A stretch of 64,000 nt of DNA, from positions 61,865 through 125,864 of the forward strand of contig CAJQMT010000004.1 of assembly GCA_905479475.1 (NCBI GenBank), read 5' to 3'. The notes under the pieces are model-generated. The model was not told the DNA's origin. It did no database searches and was given only the letters and a program-made list of their open reading frames with translations. Every line of letters starts with the position of its first letter. Position 1 is the first letter of the stretch. This DNA comes from an uncultured Flavobacteriaceae bacterium (GTDB lineage Bacteria; Bacteroidota; Bacteroidia; Flavobacteriales; Flavobacteriaceae). Both the position numbers and the translations under genes were made by a program. Positions 20,120 to 29,580 of the stretch are shown in pieces.

Positions 20120-21846
20120 CTACAAATCGAGTCCAAACATGTTTTTTAAAATTTCAATATCTGGATTGATTTCTTTGAGTTTGTTGTATTTTTCTTGTGG
20201 GGTGTAAATAAATTTTTTGACCTCTGTTTCAATTACATTGACTTCCATGTCAATACTGAAATTATTAAGATGCTCTCTCAAATATTTGAGCAATCGGGGT
20301 TTCAATCTTTCCAATTGATCTGCCATCAAATTGTTGGGAAGGGTATACTGAATGCTCCATTCGTTTAAAATTGGTTTGGATGCGTTTAGAATGGAAGCCA
20401 AGCTTTTATCTCCTTTTTGGATGAGTTGCTCCGCATAAGCATTCCATAATGATAGAAATTTTGTTTCTGTAAAGCTAGCTTTTGGAAGTGTGTTTCTGTC
20501 AATTTCTGTTTCGTCTGTAAAGGTAACGGTTGCTGCTTTTTCAGTCAAACTTTTCAAAGAAAGTGCAGATGCTCTTTTTCGTTCGCGTGATACAGGCGTC
20601 TTAAGTTCCGGTTTTTTTTCGGTCCTTTTTTTGCTAGTTTCTATGGGTTTAGAAGGAGGAACTCCTTTTTTGAAAGTTGTTTCAATCGTCCCTTTTACCA
20701 GTGTGTCTCTGAAAAATGAAGGGGGAATTATAAAGTTGCTACTTTTTTTTTTTCTGCCTCGAAGGTGATGGATGCAATTTGCATGAGGGTCAGTTCCACC
20801 AACAGTCGTTGGTTTTTACTGGTTTTGTATTGGAGATCACAGGCATTGGCTTTCTCGATGGCTTGCAGCAGAAAAGGAAGCGATGCTGCTGCCGCTTGCG
20901 TGAGGTATTGCTTTTTGGAGTTGTCTCCTACTTCGAGAAGAGGAATAGTTTCTTTGTCTTTTGCAACTAACAGGTCTCTAAAATGAGAAGCCAATCCATT
21001 GATGAAATGGTGTCCTTCAAATCCTTTACTTAGGACCGTATTGAATGCCACTAAAATTTGTGGAATATTATTTTTGATAGCGAGATCTGTTACTTGAAAA
21101 TAGACATCGTAATCCAATACGTTTAGATTTTCGGTTACAGCTTCTCGAGTGAGGTTTTTTCCAGAAAAACTGATGACTCTATCAAAAATAGACAAGGCAT
21201 CACGCATGGCGCCATCTGCTTTTTGAGCAATGATATGCAAAGCATCGTCACTTGCGTCAATTCCTTCTTGTGAGGCAATTTTTTTCAAATGATTTTTAGC
21301 GTCAACGACTCCAATGCGTTTGAAATCAAAAATTTGACAACGAGACAAGATCGTTGGGATGATTTTATGTTTTTCTGTTGTGGCTAATATAAAGATAGCA
21401 TGCGCAGGTGGTTCTTCTAAAGTTTTTAAAAAAGCATTGAATGCGGCTTGCGACAGCATGTGTACTTCGTCGATAATATAGACTTTGTATTTTCCTGTTT
21501 GTGGAGGAATACGAACCTGATCTGTAAGGGAACGAATGTCGTCTACAGAATTGTTTGAAGCGGCATCCAATTCGAAAATATTAAAAGCAAAATCTTCGTT
21601 TTGATGCAATCCTTCCTCGTCGTTTATTTTTTTTGCGAGAATACGTGCACAACTTGTTTTTCCAACACCTCTAGGACCGGTAAACAACAAAGCCTGTGCT
21701 AGATGGTTGTTTCTAATAGCATTCTCCAAAGTGTTGGTGATGGCTTGTTGCCCCACAACATCTTCAAAAACCTGGGGACGGTATTTTCGAGCTGATACTA
21801 TAAATGGTTCCATGTTTGGTTGAAAATTGAGAAACAAATGTAGCAA
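20120..21846 (-). CDS. dnaX: DNA polymerase III subunit gamma/tau; frame 0 ends at 20728 (gamma-like), tau C-terminus open in the -1 frame from the A11 run (20743..20753) to 20120
   Basis: YRPQVFEDVVGQQAITNTLENAI...LLFTGPRGVGKTSCARILAKK...DEVHMLSQAAFNAFLKTLEEPP; -1 frame continues SSNFIIPPSFFRDTLVKGTIETTFKKGVPPSKPIETSKKRTEKKPELKTPVSRERKRASALSLKSLTEK... without stop into ORF 20120..20557. Confidence 0.93.
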
Positions 21847-21935
21847 TATACAAATGGATTCACAACTATATTTTTTGAGAACTTTTGGAAGATTTCTAGA
21901 AAAGTGTTTTGTGGATTGTAAAGAAGAATAAGTAA

Positions 21936-22403
21936 TTACTTGTCTTTTTGTACAGATACAAGCGGGTAGTTGGGAATGTCTTCTAAGAAAATATATTTCT
22001 CATTGTTACGATCCATTTGACAATAAAAATGTTGCAGGCCATTGGTCACAATTAAAAAAGAGGCGTTTAATTTTAAATTGTAGCGCGCAATCTGGTCAAA
22101 AGTGGTTTGGGTAATGGGTACAGACGGAGCTTTGCACTCTACAATGATATCTGGGAGGCCCTGTTTGTTGAATATTAAAATGTCAGTTCTTTTTTTTAAA
22201 CCATTGATTTTCAATTCTTTTTCTATAGCGATAAGAGGAGCGGGGTATTTTTTTTCGGAAAGTAAATAGGATACAAAATGCTGACGTACCCATTCTTCGG
22301 GAGTCAATACCACATATTTTTTTCGTAATTGGTCAAAAATGAGTCGCTTATTTTCGCTACTTTTGATACTAAATTTGTACAATGGGAGATTCAAGGCTGT
22401 CAT
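21936..22403 (-). CDS. Type I restriction enzyme R protein N-terminal domain-like nuclease-fold protein
   Basis: RKKYVVLTPEEWVRQHFVSYLLSEKKYPAPLIAIEKELKINGLKKRTDILIFNKQGLPDIIVECKAPSVPITQTTFDQIARYN. Confidence 0.85.
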   Translation of the reverse strand: MTALNLPLYKFSIKSSENKRLIFDQLRKKYVVLTPEEWVRQHFVSYLLSEKKYPAPLIAIEKELKINGLKKRTDILIFNKQGLPDIIVECKAPSVPITQTTFDQIARYNLKLNASFLIVTNGLQHFYCQMDRNNEKYIFLEDIPNYPLVSVQKDK

Positions 22404-22468
22404 AGAAGCGAATTTAAGAATTATAAATAGAATACCATCCTTATGTGATGGATCGTGATCCGCTCCGA

Positions 22469-23470
22469 ATGAATGAAGTAAACCAAATAGTATCCGAAAT
22501 CAAAGAAGGGAAAGCCAAGCCCATCTATTTTTTGATGGGAGAGGAACCATATTATATTGATAAAATTTCTGAGTATATCGAAAAGAATGTGCTCAGCGAA
22601 GAGGAGCGGGGTTTCAATCAGATGGTACTTTATGGAAGAGATGTGAGTATTGAGGACGTCGTGTCCAATGCCAAACGTTTTCCAATGATGGCTGAGAAAC
22701 AAGTGGTGTTGGTGAAAGAAGCACAAGATTTGTCAAGAACAATTGAAAAATTGGTTTCTTATGCAGAAAATCCGCAGCCTTCGACGGTGCTGGTTGTCAA
22801 TTATAAATACAAAACTCTTGACAAAAGAAAAAAGCTTTTCAAAACAGTCAACAAAAATGGTGTTGTTTTCGAAAGTAAAAAATTGTACGAAAATCAAGTA
22901 GCTGATTGGATTCGAAAAGTACTGAACGGGAAAGATTATCAAATGGAGCCCAAAGCAGCTCAAATGCTTGTGGAGTTTTTAGGAACAAATTTGGGTAAAA
23001 TCAACAATGAATTGGAAAAGTTGATGTTAATTTTGTCCGAAGGGACAATTATCAACCCGACCCATATTGAAGAAAATATTGGAATCAGTAAAGATTTTAA
23101 TAATTTTGAATTGCGCAAAGCAATTGGAAATAGAGCTGTTTTAAAAGCAAATCGTATTGTGAGTTATTTTGCAAACAATCCAAAGAGCAACCCTTTGGTA
23201 ATGACCATTTCTTTGTTAAGTAGTTATTTTACACAGTTGTTTTTATACCATGGATTGCAAGACAAGTCGAAAGCTAATATTGCCAAAAAACTTGGAGTGA
23301 GTCCTTATTTTGTAAGTGATTATGTGACAGCTGCTAAAAATTATCCGATGCGAAAAGTTTCGCAGATCATTGCACTTCTTCGTGATGCGGATGTGAAAAG
23401 TAAAGGAGTCGGAGCGCAAATTTCACATAGGGATTTACTAAAAGAATTGCTGTTTAAAATCATGCATTGA
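22469..23470 (+). CDS. holA: DNA polymerase III subunit delta (ORF opens at 22445)
   Basis: KAKPIYFLMGEEPYYIDKISEYIEKNVL...FESKKLYENQVADWI...LGTNLGKINNELEKL. Confidence 0.92.
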   Translation: MNEVNQIVSEIKEGKAKPIYFLMGEEPYYIDKISEYIEKNVLSEEERGFNQMVLYGRDVSIEDVVSNAKRFPMMAEKQVVLVKEAQDLSRTIEKLVSYAENPQPSTVLVVNYKYKTLDKRKKLFKTVNKNGVVFESKKLYENQVADWIRKVLNGKDYQMEPKAAQMLVEFLGTNLGKINNELEKLMLILSEGTIINPTHIEENIGISKDFNNFELRKAIGNRAVLKANRIVSYFANNPKSNPLVMTISLLSSYFTQLFLYHGLQDKSKANIAKKLGVSPYFVSDYVTAAKNYPMRKVSQIIALLRDADVKSKGVGAQISHRDLLKELLFKIMH

Positions 23471-23553
23471 TTTTCGAATGTTTTAAAAAAAATGGTCAAA
23501 AAGTTGACTGAAATTTCGGTCGTTTCCTTTCCAAACAATTCTACTCAAAACAA

Positions 23554-23570
23554 TCTACTATTCAAATAGG
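23554..23570 (+). promoter_or_regulatory. Putative Rrf2 operator copy 1: TCTACTATTCAAATAGG
   Basis: YCTACT-N7-TAGG motif shared with two other sites; upstream of the Rrf2 gene. Confidence 0.45.
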
Positions 23571-23602
23571 ATAACTAGGTAAAAAAGTTTTATCTTCGTT
23601 CC

Positions 23603-24016
23603 ATGCTTTCAAAAAAGACAAAATACGGAATCAAGGCATTGACATATTTAGCCAATAGAATAGAGAATTGTCCGGTTCAGATTTCTGAAATTTCCAAATC
23701 AGAGAATATTTCTCATAAGTTTTTAGAAAGTATTTTGTTGACATTGCGAAAAGCTGGGGTTTTGGGTTCCAAAAAAGGAAAAGGAGGAGGGTACTATCTC
23801 TTAAAACCTGCTTTGGAAATTAAAATGACGGATGTAATTCGTGCTCTGGAAGGCCCCATTGCAATGGTGCCTTGTGTGAGTTTGAATTTTTACGAAAAGT
23901 GCGACGATTGTCCAGATGAAAATGCTTGTTCCGTTCATAAATTAATGATTCAGGTACGTGACAATACACTGCATGTTTTGCGAAATACGACCCTCGCAGA
24001 CTTGAACGCGTCCTAG
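23603..24016 (+). CDS. Rrf2 family transcriptional regulator
   Basis: MLSKKTKYGIKALTYLANR...ISEISKSENISHKFLESILLTLRKAGVLGSKKGKGGGYYL. Confidence 0.95.
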   Translation: MLSKKTKYGIKALTYLANRIENCPVQISEISKSENISHKFLESILLTLRKAGVLGSKKGKGGGYYLLKPALEIKMTDVIRALEGPIAMVPCVSLNFYEKCDDCPDENACSVHKLMIQVRDNTLHVLRNTTLADLNAS

Positions 24017-24031
24017 CCTTTTTTAAATTAA

Positions 24032-24048
24032 CCTACTATATTACTAGG
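24032..24048 (+). promoter_or_regulatory. Putative Rrf2 operator copy 2: CCTACTATATTACTAGG
   Basis: Same 17-bp motif. Confidence 0.4.
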
Positions 24049-24085
24049 ATTTATAGTTTTTTTCCAAACTTTTACTAGAAATATG

Positions 24086-24116
24086 TTGCCTGTTTGTAAG
24101 GAATCTATTACTTTTG
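24086..24116 (+). promoter_or_regulatory. Putative promoter of the cys operon (-33 TTG, 20-bp spacer, -7 TACTTTTG)
   Basis: Match to Bacteroidota TTG / TAnnTTTG layout. Confidence 0.55.
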
Positions 24117-24125
24117 CGTTATAAT

Positions 24126-24142
24126 CCTACTGTTCCGATAGG
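24126..24142 (+). promoter_or_regulatory. Putative Rrf2 operator copy 3: CCTACTGTTCCGATAGG
   Basis: Same 17-bp motif, about 10 bp downstream of the predicted -7 box. Confidence 0.5.
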
Positions 24143-24173
24143 GTAATAGGGTTAAATAGAAAAGATAGAAAAA

Positions 24174-24431
24174 ATGTTAGTAGATCAACTAAACAAAAAC
24201 AAAAAGAATGAGAGTTATCAGCAGGCCGTGGCTTCTGATAAGCCGATTCGTAGTGTTGTCAAAGCGATTAGTTGGAGGGTTGTAGGAACCATTGATACCT
24301 TGATTGTGTCATTGTTCATTACAGGTGAAATAAAAACGGCTACCGCAATAGCTGGAGTGGATTTTGCTACAAAAATGGTTCTGTATTTTTTTCACGAAAG
24401 AGTTTGGAATACAATAAAATGGGGAAGGTAA
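24174..24431 (+). CDS. DUF2061 domain membrane protein
   Basis: RSVVKAISWRVVGTIDTLIVSLFITGEIKTATAIAGVDFATKMVLYFFHERVWNTIKWGR. Confidence 0.92.
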   Translation: MLVDQLNKNKKNESYQQAVASDKPIRSVVKAISWRVVGTIDTLIVSLFITGEIKTATAIAGVDFATKMVLYFFHERVWNTIKWGR

Positions 24432-25060
24432 TGCAAACAACGTATACAGAAGTACAATTGAAAACTATAAACGATTCTTTGCAAGGTAAGACTTCGCAAG
24501 AAATCGTAGCATGGGCGCTAGAAAACGCAAAGAACCCCGTGATTACAACAAACTTTCGTCCGTACGAAGGGTCTATTTTGCATTTGACCACGTCTCAGGA
24601 CAAAGAGTTAAAAGTGATTTGGTGTGATACGGGTTACAATACACCACAAACGTATCGACATGCGGAGGAACTGATTGAAAAATTCAAATTGGATATTCAC
24701 TTGTATGTGCCGAAGCAAACAACTTCTCACAGAGATGTTGTGATGGGAATTCCTCAGATTGATAATCCCATGCACAAGGTATTTACAGAGCAAGTCAAAT
24801 TGGAGCCATTTCATAGAGCAATGTCAGAGCATCAACCTGATGTGTGGTTTACAAACCTTAGAAAAGGACAGACGGCTTTTAGAGACAGTATTGACATTGT
24901 TTCACAAGGATTGGACGGCGTATTGAAAGTGAGTCCTTTTTACGATTGGACTGATGCGCAGTTGGATGCTTATAACGAAGAAAATGGAATTCCAAATGAA
25001 TTCAAATACTTTGACCCAACTAAAGTTTTAGGGAATAGAGAGTGTGGTTTACATGCTTAA
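24431..25060 (+). CDS. cysH: Phosphoadenylyl-/adenylyl-sulfate reductase
   Basis: VITTNFRPYEGSILHLTTSQDKELKVIWCDTGYNTPQTYRHAEEL...FTNLRKGQTAFRDSIDIV...ECGLHA; overlapping TAATG with the previous gene. Confidence 0.93.
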   Translation: MQTTYTEVQLKTINDSLQGKTSQEIVAWALENAKNPVITTNFRPYEGSILHLTTSQDKELKVIWCDTGYNTPQTYRHAEELIEKFKLDIHLYVPKQTTSHRDVVMGIPQIDNPMHKVFTEQVKLEPFHRAMSEHQPDVWFTNLRKGQTAFRDSIDIVSQGLDGVLKVSPFYDWTDAQLDAYNEENGIPNEFKYFDPTKVLGNRECGLHA

Positions 25061-25125
25061 AAAACAATATATGAGTGTGAGTTTATAGAAAAATGAAAGC
25101 ACAGACAATAAATAAAAAAATAAAA

Positions 25126-26028
25126 ATGAGTACAATATTACATTCCAACGCTTTAGAAAACGAAGCTATCTATATCATGAGAGAGGTTGCGGCACAGTTT
25201 GAAAAACCAGTGTTGTTGTTTTCAGGAGGAAAAGATTCCATTACTTTGGTAAGGTTGGCACAAAAAGCCTTTTATCCAGCAAAAATACCTTTTCCATTTT
25301 TACATGTAGATACAGGGCATAATTTTCCAGAAACTATTGAGTTTCGGGATAGGCTTTGTGAAGAACTGGGTGTAGAACTTATTGTTCGAAACGTGCAAGA
25401 CAACATTGATGCTGGGAAAGTACAGGAGGAATCTGGAAAATATGCAAGTAGAAATATGTTACAGACAGAAACCCTATTAGATGCTATTGAAGAATTCGGA
25501 TTTGATGCAGCTATCGGAGGAGCCCGAAGGGACGAAGAAAAAGCAAGAGCTAAAGAGCGTATTTTTTCTGTAAGAGATGACTTTGGTGGATGGGATGAAA
25601 AAAACCAACGCCCAGAATTGTTCGATTTGCTCAATGGGAGAATAGATTTGGGACAAAATGTACGTGTTTTTCCCATTTCGAACTGGACAGAATTGGATGT
25701 TTGGTCGTATATCGAAAAAGAGGACATTGAAATTCCATCCATTTATTTTGCACACAAACGTGAAACATTTGTTAGAGATGGCATGATTTGGACAGCTGAT
25801 GATGACGTAGTTTACAGAGAAGAAGATGAAGAAGTTGTAGAAAGAATGGTACGATTCAGAACTGTTGGAGACATGAGTTGTACTGCAGCAGTGCTTTCAG
25901 AAGCAGTAGACATTGCAAAAGTAGTAGAGGAAATTAGAGATTCTTCTATTTCTGAAAGAGGCGCAAGAATTGATGACAAACGTTCAGAAGCCGCTATGGA
26001 AAAAAGAAAGCAGCAAGGGTATTTCTAA
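25126..26028 (+). CDS. cysD: Sulfate adenylyltransferase subunit 2 (ORF opens at 25093)
   Basis: PVLLFSGGKDSITLVRLAQKAF...FPFLHVDTGHNFPETIEFRD. Confidence 0.96.
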   Translation: MSTILHSNALENEAIYIMREVAAQFEKPVLLFSGGKDSITLVRLAQKAFYPAKIPFPFLHVDTGHNFPETIEFRDRLCEELGVELIVRNVQDNIDAGKVQEESGKYASRNMLQTETLLDAIEEFGFDAAIGGARRDEEKARAKERIFSVRDDFGGWDEKNQRPELFDLLNGRIDLGQNVRVFPISNWTELDVWSYIEKEDIEIPSIYFAHKRETFVRDGMIWTADDDVVYREEDEEVVERMVRFRTVGDMSCTAAVLSEAVDIAKVVEEIRDSSISERGARIDDKRSEAAMEKRKQQGYF

Positions 26029-26112
26029 AAGGAACTTTTGTTAGATTGAGTAAAGAATAGAAACACAAATTAGGCCAATAGTCAAAAACTAAAAGCCAAC
26101 AGCATTATAAAA

Positions 26113-27360
26113 ATGGAAGTTTTAAAAATAGCAACAGCAGGAAGTGTAGACGATGGTAAAAGTACGTTGATTGGACGTATTTTATACGACACAAAATCTT
26201 TGACTGACGATAAATTAGAAGCGATAGAGCGCAGTAGTAAGCAAAAAGGGTTTGATTATTTGGATTTTTCCTTGGCCACGGATGGTTTGGTTGCCGAAAG
26301 AGAACAAGGAATTACCATTGATGTAGCCCATATTTATTTTTCAACAGCCAAAAAAAGTTACATCATTGCCGATACACCAGGACATGTAGAATATACAAGA
26401 AACATGGTGACTGGTGCATCTACTTCTCAAGCGGCTATTATTTTGGTAGACGCTCGAAAAGGGGTAATCGAACAAACGTACCGTCATTTCTTTATCAACA
26501 ATCTTTTGAAAGTGAAAGATATTGTTGTGGCAGTCAATAAAATGGATTTGGTAGATTTTTCAGAGGAAAAATTCAACGCAGTGAAAGAAGAAATTATCCG
26601 TTTGGCTGCCCGTTCTGATTACAAAGGACAGAACATTACGTTCATTCCTGTAAGTGCTTTGAAAGGAGACAATGTTGTGAACAAATCAGTTCAAACACCA
26701 TGGTATCATGGGGCAACAATGCTCGAGCACTTAGAAGGTTTGAATGCGCAAGATGTTTACGAAGTTTCACAAGCTCGTTTGCCAATTCAAAACGTCATTC
26801 GTCCAAAAACAGAAGAATTTCATGATTTTCGAGGATATGCAGGGAAACTCTACGGTGGTTCTTTGAGCGTTGGAGATGAGGTGACTGTATTGCCTTCAAA
26901 AACATCTTCTAGGATCAAAGAGATTTATCATTTTGACAAGACCTTTGAAAGAGCAGAAAGAGGGGCCTCTGTAAATATTACTTTGGAAAATGACATCAAT
27001 ATTTCAAGAGGAGATTTGTTAGTGAAGTCTTCAGAATTGCCGAAAGAAGCTAAGCAAATTGAAGCCAAAGTATGTTGGATGGATGCTAAAAATTTGGTAG
27101 CAGGTACAAAGTATTTGATCCAGCACGGTGCCAACAGAGTTGTCGCTAAAATTGCAGACGTACAAAAAGTCATTAAAACCGATTTTTCTGGTGAAGATGC
27201 AGCTGTCAATAAGTTGACCATAAACGACATCGGAGTGGTGCAAATCAAATTGGCAAAATCCTTGTTTTATGATTCTTATGTAGACAACAAAGCAAACGGT
27301 TCTTTTATCATAATAGACGCACAAACAAACAATACATCCGGAGTAGGATTTATACAATAA
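26113..27360 (+). CDS. cysN: Sulfate adenylyltransferase subunit 1 (GTPase), no fused APS kinase
   Basis: ATAGSVDDGKSTLIGRILYDTKSL...DTPGHVEYTRNMVTGAS...VAVNKMDLV. Confidence 0.96.
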   Translation: MEVLKIATAGSVDDGKSTLIGRILYDTKSLTDDKLEAIERSSKQKGFDYLDFSLATDGLVAEREQGITIDVAHIYFSTAKKSYIIADTPGHVEYTRNMVTGASTSQAAIILVDARKGVIEQTYRHFFINNLLKVKDIVVAVNKMDLVDFSEEKFNAVKEEIIRLAARSDYKGQNITFIPVSALKGDNVVNKSVQTPWYHGATMLEHLEGLNAQDVYEVSQARLPIQNVIRPKTEEFHDFRGYAGKLYGGSLSVGDEVTVLPSKTSSRIKEIYHFDKTFERAERGASVNITLENDINISRGDLLVKSSELPKEAKQIEAKVCWMDAKNLVAGTKYLIQHGANRVVAKIADVQKVIKTDFSGEDAAVNKLTINDIGVVQIKLAKSLFYDSYVDNKANGSFIIIDAQTNNTSGVGFIQ

Positions 27361-27423
27361 AGATTTTAGAATTGAGTGGCGCGAAAGAAAGCTTCCCAAT
27401 TCAAACATTAAAAAGACAAAGAC

Positions 27424-29520
27424 ATGCAAAGTTTTAGATCAGAAATAGAGAATCCAATCGTTGAGAAAGACATCATTGATTTGGCAGATAAAATTCAATT
27501 ATTCCACGAAGGGAAAATTGATGAAGAAAAATTTAGAAGCTTGCGTTTGGCGCGTGGAGTATACGGACAACGCCAGTTTGGAGTGCAAATGATTCGTATC
27601 AAATTGCCTTATGGAAAAGTAACGAGCGATCAACTACATCGAATAGCAGATGTTTCTGATGAGTATTCAAGAGGGCGTTTGCATATTACCACAAGACAAG
27701 ACATTCAGATTCATTATGTGAGTTTGGACCGAACTCCTGAATTGTGGGCAGAATTGGAAAAAAGTGATATCACATTGCGCGAAGCTTGTGGAAATGCAGT
27801 ACGTAATGTAACAGCGTCTGAAACGGCAGGAGTTGACCCAAAAGAACCTTTTGATGTTTCTCCTTATGCCCATGCTGTGTTCCAATTTTTTCTAAGAAAT
27901 CCAATTTGTCAAGAATTGGGACGTAAGTTCAAAGTATCTTTCTCAGGAACTGATGATGATACGGCATTGAGTTTTATGCACGATATTGGATTTATTGCAA
28001 AGGCAAAAGTAATCAATGGAGAAGAGGTAAGAGGGTTTAAAGTGATGATTGGTGGAGGTTTAGGGTCTCAGCCTCGTTTTGCAGATGTTGCTTTTGAGTT
28101 TTTAGAAACCCATAAGATTATTCCTTATATGGAAGCAGTTTTACGTGTTTTTGATAGATATGGAGAGCGTTCAAAGAGAGCGAAAGCACGTTTGAAATTT
28201 TTTATCAAAGATGTTGGTTTGGAAAAGTTCAATGAAATTGTAACTATTGAGACAAAAGCTTTGTCACACCAAACAGTGGCAATTTCTCCAGAAGGATTTG
28301 ATACGCCAGATGTATCAGGAATTGTCGCTCCAAAAGTTGTTGTCAACGAACAAGCTTTCAACGCATGGAAAAACAGCAACGTGATTGCTCAGAAACAAGA
28401 AGGTTTGTTTGCGATTGGAGTCAAAGTAAATATCGGTGATTTTTACACAAAAGAAGCGAGGATTTTAGCGGACTTGGTTAAAAACTATGCAGGAGATGAA
28501 GTACGTTTGACTTTGCGTCAAAATATTTTAATTCGTCACGTACGAGAAGATTTATTACCATTTTTCTACCAAGAATTGGAAAAATTAGGAATGGTAGATT
28601 TGGGGTACGAATCTATTCAAGATGTGACAGCGTGTCCCGGAACAGATACCTGTAACTTAGGAATTGCTTCTTCCACGGGAATTGGTGATGAGCTAGGAAA
28701 GGTCTTGCGATCTGAATACCCACAATTTGCAGACAACAAAGATTTGATGATCAAGATTAGTGGATGTATGAACGCTTGTGGTCAGCACAATATGGCAAAC
28801 ATCGGTTTTCAAGGAATGTCTGTGAAATCAGGAAAATTAGTAGCACCAGCATTGCAGATTTTATTAGGTGGTGGGATTTTGGGAGACGGTCAAGGCCGCA
28901 TTTCTGATAAAGTAATCAAGATTCCTAGTAAAAGAGGGCCAGCATCTTTGCGTTTGATTTTGGATGATTTTATTGCCAACGGAAATGGGAAAAACTTTAT
29001 TGAATACTACTTGGCACAAGGAGAAAAATATTTTTATGATTTCTTAAAACCCCTGTCTGATGTGACAAATTTGGTCGATTCAGATTTTGTCGATTGGGGC
29101 AACGAAGAAAAATACGAAAAAGCAGTTGGTATTGGTGAGTGTGCAGGAGTAGTGATTGATTTGATTTCGACGCTACTTATGGACAGTAAAGATAAATTGA
29201 CCAATGCAGAGGAGTCTTTGGAAGAGGGAAAATGGTCAGATGCCATCTACTACTCATACAGTGCCATTGTGAATACAGCAAAAGCTTTGCTCACAGCAAA
29301 AGGAAAGAAAACCAACACCCATCATAAAATTATCACGGATTTCAATGAAGTTTTTGTAGCTGAAGGAGAAATCAATGTAGGGTCAGATTTTGAAGCTTTT
29401 GTTTGTCAAATCCATCAACACGAACCTTCAGAAGAATTTGCAAAATATTATTTAAAGGAGTCTCGAAAATTCTACAATTTGATAGAAGAGTACAGAGCAA
29501 CGAAATTAGAAGAGGCTTAA
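27424..29520 (+). CDS. Nitrite/sulfite reductase hemoprotein with C-terminal HEPN-like domain
   Basis: ACPGTDTCNLGIASS and KISGCMNACGQHNMANIGFQG (siroheme/4Fe-4S motifs); C-terminal NAEESLEEGKWSDAIYYSYSAIVNTAKALLTAKGKKTNTHHKII. Confidence 0.93.
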   Translation: MQSFRSEIENPIVEKDIIDLADKIQLFHEGKIDEEKFRSLRLARGVYGQRQFGVQMIRIKLPYGKVTSDQLHRIADVSDEYSRGRLHITTRQDIQIHYVSLDRTPELWAELEKSDITLREACGNAVRNVTASETAGVDPKEPFDVSPYAHAVFQFFLRNPICQELGRKFKVSFSGTDDDTALSFMHDIGFIAKAKVINGEEVRGFKVMIGGGLGSQPRFADVAFEFLETHKIIPYMEAVLRVFDRYGERSKRAKARLKFFIKDVGLEKFNEIVTIETKALSHQTVAISPEGFDTPDVSGIVAPKVVVNEQAFNAWKNSNVIAQKQEGLFAIGVKVNIGDFYTKEARILADLVKNYAGDEVRLTLRQNILIRHVREDLLPFFYQELEKLGMVDLGYESIQDVTACPGTDTCNLGIASSTGIGDELGKVLRSEYPQFADNKDLMIKISGCMNACGQHNMANIGFQGMSVKSGKLVAPALQILLGGGILGDGQGRISDKVIKIPSKRGPASLRLILDDFIANGNGKNFIEYYLAQGEKYFYDFLKPLSDVTNLVDSDFVDWGNEEKYEKAVGIGECAGVVIDLISTLLMDSKDKLTNAEESLEEGKWSDAIYYSYSAIVNTAKALLTAKGKKTNTHHKIITDFNEVFVAEGEINVGSDFEAFVCQIHQHEPSEEFAKYYLKESRKFYNLIEEYRATKLEEA

Positions 29521-29580
29521 GAGATTGTCGTTTGAATTAGGTGAGAACATAACGGTCAATCCTAGTTTTAAAAGAATGAA

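Noticed and set aside
21936-22403. HsdR-N-like protein as a restriction or defence system
   Set aside because: It is a stand-alone nuclease-fold domain next to holA with no hsdM/hsdS or other defence genes, so no system can be claimed.
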